Part shown: piece by piece, positions 1-5,328 of the stretch
How positions within the stretch are numbered: the stretch's first letter is position 1
Layout: every line of letters begins with the position of its first letter
NCBI GenBank assembly: GCA_020436865.1
Contig: JAGQXA010000665.1
Span: 1 to 5,854 of the forward strand
Direction: 5' to 3'
Length of the DNA stretch: 5,854 bases
From: Saprospiraceae bacterium
GTDB lineage: Bacteria; Bacteroidota; Bacteroidia; Chitinophagales; Saprospiraceae
Translations under genes and position numbers: made by a program
Notes under the pieces: generated by a model
What the model saw: only the letters and a program-made list of their open reading frames with translations
Databases searched by the model: none
What the model was told of the DNA's origin: nothing

Positions 1-542
1 ATCTCGATTACCTCATCCCGGCCTATTATGTACTGACCACCGCCGAGGCCTCTTCCAACCTGTCGCGGTACGACGGGGTGCGGTACGGTTACCGCAGTCG
101 GGAAGCCCAGACTGTCGAGGAGGTCTACCGCCTCAGCCGCACCGAGGGTTTCGGCCGCGAGGTCAAGCGTCGGATCCTTCTGGGAGCGTTCGTGCTCAGC
201 GCCGGATATTACGATGCCTATTACGCCCGGGCGCAAAAGATCCGCCGCCTGATCCGCGACGAGTTCGGTCGATTGCTGAACGACTATGACCAGGTGCTGT
301 TGCCCGCTTCGCCGACCCCGCCCTGGCGGATCGGCGAGTTGGCCGACGACCCGGTGGCCATGTACTTGTCGGATATCTACACGGTGCCGGCAAATCTTGC
401 CGGACTTCCTGCCGTGAGCATTCCGGTCGGGCGCCACGAACCCACGCAACTACCCGTCGGACTGCAACTGCTGGGTCGGCCATTTGAAGAAGCGCTGCTG
501 TTGTCATCCGCGCGGAATCTTTTGCAGTTGTTCACCCTGTAG
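1..542 (+). CDS. gatA: Aspartyl/glutamyl-tRNA amidotransferase subunit A, C-terminal part (5' end outside window)
   Basis: This is the C-terminal 179 residues of an amidase-signature protein, read from base 3 without interruption to the TAG at 540-542. GatA releases ammonia from glutamine and, with GatB and GatC, converts Glu-tRNA(Gln) or Asp-tRNA(Asn) to the amidated form in the cytoplasm. Typical GatA blocks are visible, in visible-residue numbers: AEASSNLSRYDGVRYG (14-29), EGFGREVKRRILLG (48-61), YYDAYYARAQKIR (69-81), the segment DIYTVPANLAGLPAVSIPVG (124-143) and GLQLLGRPF (153-161). SRYDGVRYG and KRRILLG favour GatA over a generic amidase. The Lys/Ser/Ser catalytic triad lies in the missing N-terminal part (the family is usually about 470-490 residues), so activity cannot be judged here. 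The end falls where the family normally ends, so the gene is cut only by the window edge. No gatB or gatC is visible. Confidence 0.93.
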   Translation, partial: LDYLIPAYYVLTTAEASSNLSRYDGVRYGYRSREAQTVEEVYRLSRTEGFGREVKRRILLGAFVLSAGYYDAYYARAQKIRRLIRDEFGRLLNDYDQVLLPASPTPPWRIGELADDPVAMYLSDIYTVPANLAGLPAVSIPVGRHEPTQLPVGLQLLGRPFEEALLLSSARNLLQLFTL

Positions 543-956
543 TTGTGGTTCGGCGCATACAAAAATCCTAACAAACTGAATTTCAAGCCCCGAACAGGCT
601 CTTTCCCGAAAAAGCGCTAGGATCTCCCTGTCCATTTGGCGCGAAAACTGTCGTTGCGCAGGTCCGCCGAATTTTCGAATTAAGTGATCCGATCAGTATA
701 CTGATCGGATCAGTAGGCGGGCGGAACGTCAGGCAGGTGTCCAAAAAGGAAAAAATTTTGTTAAAACCGACGAGTTTGTATAAGAGAGGACGATCGGGTG
801 TTGTTCTATCCTGGATCTTTTGGTATCTTGGTGTGCGTTAAGGAGCATCTTTTTATCTTTTCTTCCCCAACTCACACACATTCCCAACACCGATTGACGT
901 AGTCCCTGAGCGGACTCGGAAGAACTATTTTCAAACACCAAAATTAAACCCGTGTT
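543..956. other. Intergenic region between gatA and mltD
   Basis: This is 414 bases with no credible coding frame. It holds the leader of mltD and the 28-bp palindrome listed separately. I see no strong U-tract terminator for gatA. A weak candidate for the Bacteroidota promoter pattern (TTG, about 20 bases, TAnnTTTG) is GTTG at 800-803 with TATCTTGG at 824-831, which has one mismatch; it would give mltD a leader of roughly 120 bases. A second weak possibility is TTTG at 757-760 with TATAAG at 779-784. Neither is strong. The last 25 bases before mltD are A-rich without a Shine-Dalgarno sequence, as is common in this phylum. Confidence 0.5.
685..712. promoter_or_regulatory. Perfect 28-bp palindrome, possible operator
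   Basis: The sequence reads identically on both strands for 28 bp, centred between 698 and 699. It consists of two 11-mers, TGATCCGATCA (685-695) and TGATCGGATCA (702-712), each nearly palindromic itself, separated by the palindromic hexamer GTATAC (696-701). The 11-mer centres are 17 bp apart. Four GATC sites are symmetrically placed at 686, 691, 703 and 708. As RNA it could fold into a 12-bp stem with a UAUA loop, but no U-tract follows on the plus strand, so it does not look like a standard terminator. It lies about 245 bp before mltD and 143 bp after gatA. A binding site for a dimeric or tetrameric regulator is my inference; no regulator gene is in the window. Confidence 0.45.
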
Positions 957-2402
957 ATGACACCGGCGATGCAGCGAGGAATAGTCACGATCCTACTCAT
1001 ACTGTCGGCCTTCATTGGTATCGTGCCCATGACCAAGGCGGCCGAATCGAGCGAAGGAGCGACCTATGCCTATTATGAAGAAGAGGAAGTCAAGCAGCGC
1101 CTGGAAGAGATGCCCTGCCTGGTCAAACCGAAATACGAAAGTACCGTCAAGGGATACCTGTTGGGCTATACCGTTCGCAACCGCGAGAAAGCGGAAGGGA
1201 TCCTCGGCCGGACTACCGTCTACTTCCCCCTTTTCGAACAGTATCTCCAGGAGCACAACCTACCCGACGCCCTGAAGTATCTGGCCGTTGTGGAATCGGC
1301 CCTCGATCCGAACGCGGTCTCTCCCGTCGGCGCCACAGGGCTATGGCAGTTTATGGACTACACCGGTCGCGACTTCGGACTGAAGATCAACCGCACGGTC
1401 GACGAGCGCCGGGATCCGGTCAAATCCACGCAGGCCGCCATGGCCTTCCTCGGTTTGTTATACGAACGGTTCGGAAATTGGGAATTGGCCCTGGCCGCCT
1501 ACAACTCCGGCGGAGGGAGGGTCAGCCGGGCCATGAAGCGCGCCCGCAGCCGCAACTTCTGGCGCATTCGCCGTTATCTGCCCCGCGAAACCCGGAACTA
1601 TGTGCCGGCGTTCATCGCCGCGACCTATCTGGGGCAATACTACTACCATCATCAATTGGCGCCTCAGTACCCGCAGATCGATCTGCAGCTGACCGAAAGG
1701 CTCCTGACCACCGAATATGTATCCTTTTTCCGCATCGCCCAGGTTACCGGACTCTCGCTCGACCTGATCGAAACGCTCAACCCGGCCTACGTGCGGGGCT
1801 ATATCCCGGAAAGCCAGGAGGGCAATTACCTGATCCTGCCGAAGCGGGTGATGCCGGCGGTGAAAGACTACCTCCGGTTGCGCGAATTGGAGGGCAACCA
1901 TGAACTGGAGGTGAATACGCCGGTGTACCGATACGCCCATGAGTCGCCAAACTGGAAAGAAAACTACTTCGAATCGATCTATATCGTGCGCGAAGAAGAC
2001 CGGCTGGAAAATATCGCCCAATTGCTGCACTGCACACCCTACGATCTGCAGGCCTGGAACCGCCTCACCTCTTGGGAAGTGCGCCGGGGTCAGGAATTAG
2101 TGCACTACTATCCGCGCGAGATCAGGCGCTTTAGGCCCGCCTATCTGAGCCCGTTAGAGCCCCTGCCACAACGATCGGTAACTCCGTCCACGCCCGAACT
2201 CAGACTCGAGTTGCGGGAAGACAAGGCCGAAGTCTACCGGCGCGGTAAATATCTTTATTACCGGCCCAAACGGCATGAGACCTGGATCGATATCGCCGCC
2301 AAATTTCCCGAAGTGACGCTCGAGCAACTGCTCCTGCTCAACGAGATCGATGCGAGCCAACCGACGGCTCCCGGCACAAAAGTGCGGATCAGGCGGTTCT
2401 GA
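957..2402 (+). CDS. mltD: Membrane-bound lytic murein transglycosylase D-like protein with C-terminal LysM-like modules
   Basis: This 481-residue exported protein probably cleaves the MurNAc-GlcNAc bond of peptidoglycan, leaving 1,6-anhydro-MurNAc. Residues 1-29 look like a Sec signal peptide: a short charged start, a hydrophobic run (about 9-24), then MTKAA as a likely signal peptidase I site. No lipobox cysteine is seen, so unlike E. coli MltD it is probably not a lipoprotein. The SLT domain spans about 86-225: AVVESALDPNAVS carries the presumed catalytic Glu113, followed by GATGLWQF (125-132), AAYNSGGGRV (180-189) and RETRNYVPAFIAA (210-222). The C-terminal half has LysM-like stretches at about 252-297, 338-383 and 434-479, presumably for glycan binding; the first two are divergent. 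The start at 957 leaves a complete signal peptide; ATG at 969 is a close alternative. The gene stands alone, convergent with hsp20. Confidence 0.9.
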   Translation: MTPAMQRGIVTILLILSAFIGIVPMTKAAESSEGATYAYYEEEEVKQRLEEMPCLVKPKYESTVKGYLLGYTVRNREKAEGILGRTTVYFPLFEQYLQEHNLPDALKYLAVVESALDPNAVSPVGATGLWQFMDYTGRDFGLKINRTVDERRDPVKSTQAAMAFLGLLYERFGNWELALAAYNSGGGRVSRAMKRARSRNFWRIRRYLPRETRNYVPAFIAATYLGQYYYHHQLAPQYPQIDLQLTERLLTTEYVSFFRIAQVTGLSLDLIETLNPAYVRGYIPESQEGNYLILPKRVMPAVKDYLRLRELEGNHELEVNTPVYRYAHESPNWKENYFESIYIVREEDRLENIAQLLHCTPYDLQAWNRLTSWEVRRGQELVHYYPREIRRFRPAYLSPLEPLPQRSVTPSTPELRLELREDKAEVYRRGKYLYYRPKRHETWIDIAAKFPEVTLEQLLLLNEIDASQPTAPGTKVRIRRF

Positions 2403-2588
2403 TCCGCCGTTGCCAAGATCTGGAGCAACAGATTGATTTTCAGCTGAGTAGCGGCTGTTTACGTTAACGTTGGAGAATACTTCTTTAAGGCCCCTTTCGG
2501 GGTCGAGTATCCGGAGAACACAAACCTTGAGTTATTGGGCTGAGCAGGCTAGCTGTTGGGCTGTTGTTGGATTCTTTTAGGGGAGGGC

Positions 2589-2620
2589 AAAAAAAGAGGT
2601 CAAGGCGGAAAGCCCTGACC
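2589..2620 (-). terminator. Intrinsic terminator with seven-T tract, minus strand, no obvious gene upstream
   Basis: Read on the minus strand, GGTCA(G)GGC then a TTTCC loop then GCC(T)TGACC forms an 8-bp stem with one internal mismatch (plus coordinates 2598-2602 with 2616-2620, and 2604-2606 with 2612-2614). TC and seven consecutive T (2595 down to 2589) follow. This is a textbook Rho-independent terminator in that direction; on the plus strand the hairpin is followed by CCTGAATAAA, so it is directional. The hsp20 gene has its own terminator 330 bases earlier, so this one probably serves another transcript. An alternative plus-strand pairing (2579-2588 with 2612-2623) would compete with the hairpin. 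Confidence 0.62.
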
Positions 2621-2696
2621 CCTGAATAAACACCTAAAACCCTATTAACTAACTGTCCGGCGAGCGCCGGAAAGTCAAGTGTTTTCTCTAGAAAGA

Positions 2697-2793
2697 ACGC
2701 TCCGAGCGTAGGAATGTTTTCCAAACCTCTGATTGGTTAATGCTTCGGAGCGCGATTTTAACCAAAATTAAGCATTTTTAAGCGGAAATGCTT
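2697..2793. repeat. Cluster of overlapping inverted repeats
   Basis: Several complementary segments interlock. ACGCT/AGCGT (2697-2701 with 2705-2709) forms a tight hairpin. CGCTCCGA at 2698-2705 is also complementary to TCGGAGCG at 2745-2752, so the two pairings exclude each other. GGTTAA (2735-2740) pairs with TTAACC (2758-2763), CCAA (2721-2724) with TTGG (2733-2736), and AAGCATTT (2770-2777) with AAATGCTT (2786-2793). Such density suggests a folded RNA or a small palindromic repeat element. The complementarities are seen directly; function is inference. Confidence 0.5.
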
Positions 2794-2807
2794 GCTTTGT
2801 CATGCGA

Positions 2808-2900
2808 TTACCCCGAAAAATTTCCAAAGGGTCCGCAATATAGCACTTCTTCATTTTTTTGACCCACAACTTCTTGCAGATCTTGCTCTGCCAAAACCAT
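2808..2900 (-). CDS. Doubtful 30-residue small ORF
   Basis: On the minus strand an ATG at 2900-2898 opens 30 codons ending in TAA at 2810-2808. The peptide begins MVLAEQDLQEVVG and ends CGPFGNFSG. An in-frame TGA lies five codons before the ATG, so it is not the tail of a longer frame. There is no clear ribosome binding site; the start is preceded by TTGAAA. It would lie between the hsp20 terminator and the candidate small RNA. I recognise no family, and chance is quite possible at this length. It is listed only because the gap otherwise has no gene. Confidence 0.12.
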   Translation of the reverse strand: MVLAEQDLQEVVGQKNEEVLYCGPFGNFSG

Positions 2901-2945
2901 TTTCAAGAGCGTTCAATTGGTCAATGTGGTCAAGCGGGGGGTTGT

Positions 2946-2981
2946 TCAATAACAAAGGGAGTTGACGATCAACTCCCTTTG
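2946..2981 (-). terminator. Terminator of hsp20
   Basis: A perfect 13-bp stem (2953-2965 with 2969-2981, CAAAGGGAGTTGA and its complement) encloses a 3-base loop. On the minus strand it lies 51 bases after the hsp20 stop codon and is followed by TTATTGA, a modest T-rich tail. On the plus strand it is followed by CAAACG. The placement fits a Rho-independent terminator for hsp20. The stem could also stop plus-strand readthrough from mltD. Confidence 0.65.
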
Positions 2982-3032
2982 CAAACGAACTCAATTGCAA
3001 TCGGGCCGACATTGCTGCCGGCCGGCTACTCT

Positions 3033-3491
3033 TTAGGCAATATCGATGCGGCGCGGCGGTACCGGCTTGGCTTCTTCTTTCTTGGCCAATACAACCGTTA
3101 GCACACCGTTGAGGTATTCAGCCTTGATCGATCCCTGATCGACCGAATCGGGCAGGCGGAAGCTGCGCTCGAACGACTGGAAGGCGAACTCGCGCCGGGT
3201 GTAGCGCCCGTCGGTTTCCTGCGCCTCCTTCTCCTGGCGGTCTTCGCCCTTGATGCGCAGCAGATCTTCGTCGACCTCGATGAAGAAGTTCTCTTTCGAC
3301 ATTCCGGGCACCGCCAGTTCGATCCGGAAATCATTCTCCGTTTCTTTCACGTTGACTGCCGGCAACCCGTGATGACGAGTGTCGCGCAACAGGGTGTTCA
3401 GATCGGAATTGAAGAAATCGCTCCACAGTCCGTCGAACGGAAAAGATGCAGGCTTGCGGGTCATGCTCGGTTTGAAAGTGATCATTTTCAT
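3033..3491 (-). CDS. hsp20: Small heat-shock protein, Hsp20/alpha-crystallin family
   Basis: This 152-residue ATP-independent holdase chaperone is expected to form cytoplasmic oligomers that keep unfolding proteins soluble for DnaK and ClpB. The N-terminal arm (1-42) is short, with Phe and Trp (FPFDGLWSDFF, 17-27). The alpha-crystallin domain runs from about 44 (PAVNVKETENDFRIELAVPG) to about 137. It contains the family signature AEYLNGVLTVVL (124-135, the A-x-x-x-N-G-V-L box). The tail has the I-x-I motif (RRIDIA, Ile149 and Ile151) that docks between dimers. Length and all key elements are normal. The start gives MKM; the second Met is two codons in, so either is possible. The leader is A-rich (AAAACAGAATACTACC) without Shine-Dalgarno. 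The gene is monocistronic, with a sigma-54-type promoter upstream and a strong stem-loop downstream. Confidence 0.93.
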   Translation of the reverse strand: MKMITFKPSMTRKPASFPFDGLWSDFFNSDLNTLLRDTRHHGLPAVNVKETENDFRIELAVPGMSKENFFIEVDEDLLRIKGEDRQEKEAQETDGRYTRREFAFQSFERSFRLPDSVDQGSIKAEYLNGVLTVVLAKKEEAKPVPPRRIDIA

Positions 3492-3538
3492 GGTAGTATT
3501 CTGTTTTGTATTTTGTTAAAAGATTTCACCCGACTCCC

Positions 3539-3555
3539 TGCAATCGGCGTTCCAA
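3539..3555 (-). promoter_or_regulatory. Sigma-54 (RpoN) promoter of hsp20
   Basis: On the minus strand the sequence reads TTGGAACGCCGATTGCA. Against the RpoN consensus TGGCACG-N4-TTGCA this has a single mismatch (A for C in the -24 box). The invariant GG (3553-3552) and GC (3541-3540) are exactly 10 bases apart. The predicted transcription start is near 3528, giving a leader of about 37 bases to the hsp20 ATG. This promoter class strictly needs an ATP-dependent enhancer-binding activator, and a fitting inverted repeat lies about 80 bp upstream. Confidence 0.68.
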
Positions 3556-3587
3556 CTGGCCAAAGGGAGCAAAAAACGGAAAAATCC

Positions 3588-3633
3588 CTGTCGTTTTGTC
3601 AAGACACATCCCAGGCGACTGTCAAAACGACAG
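3588..3633. promoter_or_regulatory. Interrupted inverted repeat, likely activator site for hsp20
   Basis: The left arm CTGTCGTTTTGTCA (3588-3601) and right arm TGTCAAAACGACAG (3620-3633) are complementary at 13 of 14 positions, separated by 18 bases. The left arm runs into a smaller palindrome TGTC-AA-GACA (3597-3606). The repeat is centred about 82 bp upstream of the predicted sigma-54 start of hsp20, the usual distance for sites of bacterial enhancer-binding proteins. Its symmetry suits a dimer or two dimers. The activator is not in the window. As DNA it could also influence rfaE2, which starts 125 bp further on. Confidence 0.5.
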
Positions 3634-3758
3634 AATTTGCTGAAATTTTTTCCGCTTCCCGAAGGTGGGTTCCACTGGCTTAAAGCTTAAATTGGCACCT
3701 TGCATCGAATAAAGGGCCCAAGGATCCCTGGACCCTTTACTCTCCGACACCTTCTGTT

Positions 3759-4262
3759 ATGAACGATCACCACTGGAAACAGATCGAATCCAAGATCCAA
3801 ACTTGGGAGCAGGCCGCCGACACGGTCGGCCGGTGGCGAAAAGCCGGCGAGCGGATCGTATTCACCAACGGCTGCTTCGATCTGCTGCATTACGGCCATG
3901 TGCGATACCTGGCCGAAGCGCGCGACCTGGGCGACCGCCTCATCGTGGGCTTGAATTCGGCCGACTCGGTAAGACGCCTGAAAGGGCCGGAGCGCCCGAT
4001 CAACGACGACCAAAGCCGGAGAGCGATGCTCGCCGCGCTGGCCTGCGTGGATGCCGTGGTGGAATTTTCGCAGGATACTCCCCTCGAATTGATCCAACTC
4101 CTGCTTCCCGACGTTCTAGTAAAAGGAGGCGACTGGAAACCGGAGCAGATCGTCGGGTCAGCGATTGTGCTGGCCGCCGGCGGAACGGTCAGAAGCCTCT
4201 CCTTCCATTCCGGTTATTCCACCACCCGCTTAGCCGAAAAGATCAAAAAAGGAAAAGGGTAA
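3759..4262 (+). CDS. rfaE2: D-glycero-beta-D-manno-heptose 1-phosphate adenylyltransferase (stand-alone)
   Basis: This 167-residue cytoplasmic nucleotidyltransferase transfers AMP from ATP to heptose 1-phosphate, giving ADP-heptose for the inner core of lipopolysaccharide. In E. coli this is the C-terminal domain of HldE. Cytidylyltransferase-fold motifs are intact: VFTNGCFDLLHYGHVRYL (34-51) with the nucleotide-binding H-x-G-H (His44, His47), GLNSADSVRRLKGPERPI (64-81), VKGGDW (121-126) and YSTTRLAEKI (153-162). There is no kinase (RfaE1) domain, so the kinase must be encoded elsewhere. About 30 residues precede the first strand, normal for this form. No Shine-Dalgarno is evident. The stop codon is one base before the next gene, indicating co-transcription. 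A glycerol-3-phosphate cytidylyltransferase is the main alternative, but the LKGPERPI and VKGGDW blocks favour RfaE2. Confidence 0.92.
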   Translation: MNDHHWKQIESKIQTWEQAADTVGRWRKAGERIVFTNGCFDLLHYGHVRYLAEARDLGDRLIVGLNSADSVRRLKGPERPINDDQSRRAMLAALACVDAVVEFSQDTPLELIQLLLPDVLVKGGDWKPEQIVGSAIVLAAGGTVRSLSFHSGYSTTRLAEKIKKGKG

Positions 4263-4263
4263 T

Positions 4264-5286
4264 ATGAAGATCCACGAATTGCTGCAACACCTGGAAGCAG
4301 TGGCGCCCCCCCGGTATCAGGAGTCGTACGACAATGCCGGACTGATCGTAGGTGATGCCGGTCGCGAGCTGACCGGCGTACTGTTATGCCTCGACTCGAC
4401 CGAAGCAGTGGTGGCCGAAGCAGCCGAACTCGGCTGTAACCTGATCGTCGCGCATCACCCCATCGTTTTCCGCGGGCTCAAACGCCTGACCGGCAGCACT
4501 TATGTCGAGCGCGTAGTGATGGAAGCCATCCGCCGCGACATCGCCATCTATGCCGCACACACCAATCTCGACAACGTCTTCCACCAGGGCGTCAATGCCA
4601 AGATCGGAGAGAAACTGGGACTGCTCAACACGCGCATCCTTTCCGCGAAAGCGGTACTGAAACAACTCTCGTTCACGGCGCCGGCCGAGGAGTGGCCGGA
4701 ACTCGAAGGCGCCTTGCAGGAGGCCGGGGCGGAAGCAGTTTGGCAATCGGCAGCCGGCAGTGGGCAGCAGGCAACGGACAAAAGACTTCACGGTACGACG
4801 ATCTTTCCGGAAGGGGTCGAAACCGCGGTCCGCAGGATACTCGAACAAACCAGCTGCGCCGAGATCCGGGGCGTTCACAGCCTCGAGAACAAAGCCGCTA
4901 CCGTCGGCAGCGGCCTCATCGGACAACTGCGGGAACCTCTGGAAGAAGCCGACTTCCTGCAACAGCTCAAGGAACGCATGCAGGCAGGCTGCGTCCGCCA
5001 TACCGCCCTGCTCGGCAAACCCGTACAAACCGTGGCGGTTTGTGGGGGCGCCGGCGGATTCCTGCTGCCGGCCGCAATCGCCCAGGGAGCCGACGTGTTC
5101 GTTACCGCCGACTACAAGTACCACGAGTTCTTCGACGCCGACGGCCGGATCGTCATTGCCGATATCGGACATTACGAAAGCGAACAGTACACCATCGAGC
5201 TTTTGAAGGAGATTATTTCCGAGAAATTTCGTAATTTTGCGGTCCATTGCACGAAAGTGAGCACCAATCCCGTACAGTATCTGTAA
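4264..5286 (+). CDS. Nif3-like dinuclear metal-centre protein (YqfO/YbgI family)
   Basis: This 340-residue member of the Nif3 family forms toroidal hexamers with a two-metal site in each subunit. Biological function is unsettled; it is sometimes annotated as GTP cyclohydrolase I type 2. The core halves are 1-128 and about 245-340. Predicted metal ligands are all present: His64 and His65 in IVAHHPIVF, Asp103 in AAHTNLDNV, and His303 and Glu307 in IGHYESEQ. Residues 130-245 correspond to the inserted domain of the YqfO subgroup (FPEGVETAVRRIL, then SLENK and GSGLIGQL). This insert looks shortened: the usual CSF / GTFRP / NPFIG stretch is absent and a low-complexity linker encoded by a DNA repeat lies there (160-171). 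The start is one base after the rfaE2 stop, with purine-rich GGAAAAGGG ahead. The zinc-ribbon gene follows after 42 bases, a pairing common in Bacteroidota. Confidence 0.92.
   Translation: MKIHELLQHLEAVAPPRYQESYDNAGLIVGDAGRELTGVLLCLDSTEAVVAEAAELGCNLIVAHHPIVFRGLKRLTGSTYVERVVMEAIRRDIAIYAAHTNLDNVFHQGVNAKIGEKLGLLNTRILSAKAVLKQLSFTAPAEEWPELEGALQEAGAEAVWQSAAGSGQQATDKRLHGTTIFPEGVETAVRRILEQTSCAEIRGVHSLENKAATVGSGLIGQLREPLEEADFLQQLKERMQAGCVRHTALLGKPVQTVAVCGGAGGFLLPAAIAQGADVFVTADYKYHEFFDADGRIVIADIGHYESEQYTIELLKEIISEKFRNFAVHCTKVSTNPVQYL
4741..4775 (+). repeat. Degenerate heptanucleotide repeat inside the Nif3 gene
   Basis: Five tandem 7-mers of the form NGGCARN can be read: TGGCAAT, CGGCAGC, CGGCAGT, GGGCAGC, AGGCAAC. 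They encode residues 160-171 (WQSAAGSGQQAT). Because seven is not a multiple of three, the reading frame shifts against the repeat at each unit, so the repetition is in the DNA and not in the peptide. It lies within the insert domain, where relatives carry a conserved segment. Confidence 0.5.
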
Positions 5287-5328
5287 ACATCCTCATTTTC
5301 AAAGGTTTACACCTCATATCAAAATCAT

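Larger units (their letters stand above)
2589..2834 (-). ncRNA. Candidate small non-coding RNA, unknown family
   Basis: The case rests on an orphan minus-strand terminator (2589-2620) preceded by about 200 bases of dense potential pairing and no protein gene. On the minus strand there is an 8-bp stem CGCTCCGA/TCGGAGCG (2752-2745 with 2705-2698), a second 8-bp stem AAGCATTT/AAATGCTT (2793-2786 with 2777-2770) and a GC-rich hairpin (2671-2656). A weak promoter-like TATATTG lies at 2843-2837, which would start a transcript of about 240 bases near 2830. The 5' boundary given here is a guess. I compared it by eye with the cores of SRP RNA, RNase P RNA and tmRNA and saw no match. It could instead be decayed sequence or a repeat element that happens to carry a terminator. 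Confidence 0.3.
2403..3032. other. Convergent intergenic region, rich in inverted repeats
   Basis: These 630 bases separate the 3' ends of mltD and hsp20, much longer than needed for two terminators. The AT content is higher than in the flanking genes. A weak plus-strand hairpin (ATCTG 2418-2422 with CAGAT 2429-2433, then TGATTTT) could end mltD. Other small symmetric elements are the palindrome ACGTTAACGT (2461-2470), the hairpin CCCC-TTTC-GGGG (2491-2502) and TCCGGC/GCCGGA (2656-2671). Stronger structures, a candidate small RNA and a doubtful short ORF are listed separately. I found no tRNA, no transposase fragment and no convincing protein gene. Confidence 0.5.
3492..3758. other. Divergent intergenic region between hsp20 and rfaE2
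   Basis: These 267 bases contain the hsp20 sigma-54 promoter and upstream inverted repeat, both listed separately. On the rfaE2 side there is an imperfect hairpin at 3711-3738 (AAAGGG with CCCTTT plus CCA with TGG, 8-base loop), ending 20 bases before the rfaE2 ATG, with no U-tract on either strand. I could not assign a promoter for rfaE2. No RNA gene or ORF of note is present. Confidence 0.5.

Noticed and set aside
2461..2502. Palindrome ACGTTAACGT and CCCC-TTTC-GGGG hairpin as the mltD terminator
   Set aside because: Neither is followed by a T-rich stretch on the plus strand, and the GGGG stem is only 4 bp.
2598..2620. GGTCA...TGACC hairpin as an SRP RNA helix 8
   Set aside because: It lacks the conserved asymmetric AGCAG internal loop and the sequence around it does not match; a terminator explains it with its T-tract.
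2485..2724. A 79-codon minus-strand frame starting with TTG (peptide beginning MENIPTLGAFFLEK)
   Set aside because: It runs straight through the strong seven-T terminator and the GC-rich hairpin, starts at a non-ATG codon, has no ribosome binding site and ends in Pro/Ser/Asn-rich low-complexity sequence. The RNA features explain the region better.
2859..3101. An 80-codon plus-strand frame starting near 2859
   Set aside because: It crosses the hsp20 terminator stem and overlaps the hsp20 3' end in antisense; its composition is unlike a protein gene.
3691..3705. TTGGCACCTTGCATC before rfaE2, resembling a sigma-54 promoter
   Set aside because: The GG and GC are only 6 bases apart, whereas RpoN promoters need 10. 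The two boxes are there by chance.
5282..5311. Seven-base inverted repeat TGTAAAC / GTTTACA around the end of the Nif3 gene
   Set aside because: The loop is 16 bases, the stem is AT-rich and no T-tract follows, so it is not a credible terminator; it overlaps the stop codon and may be chance.
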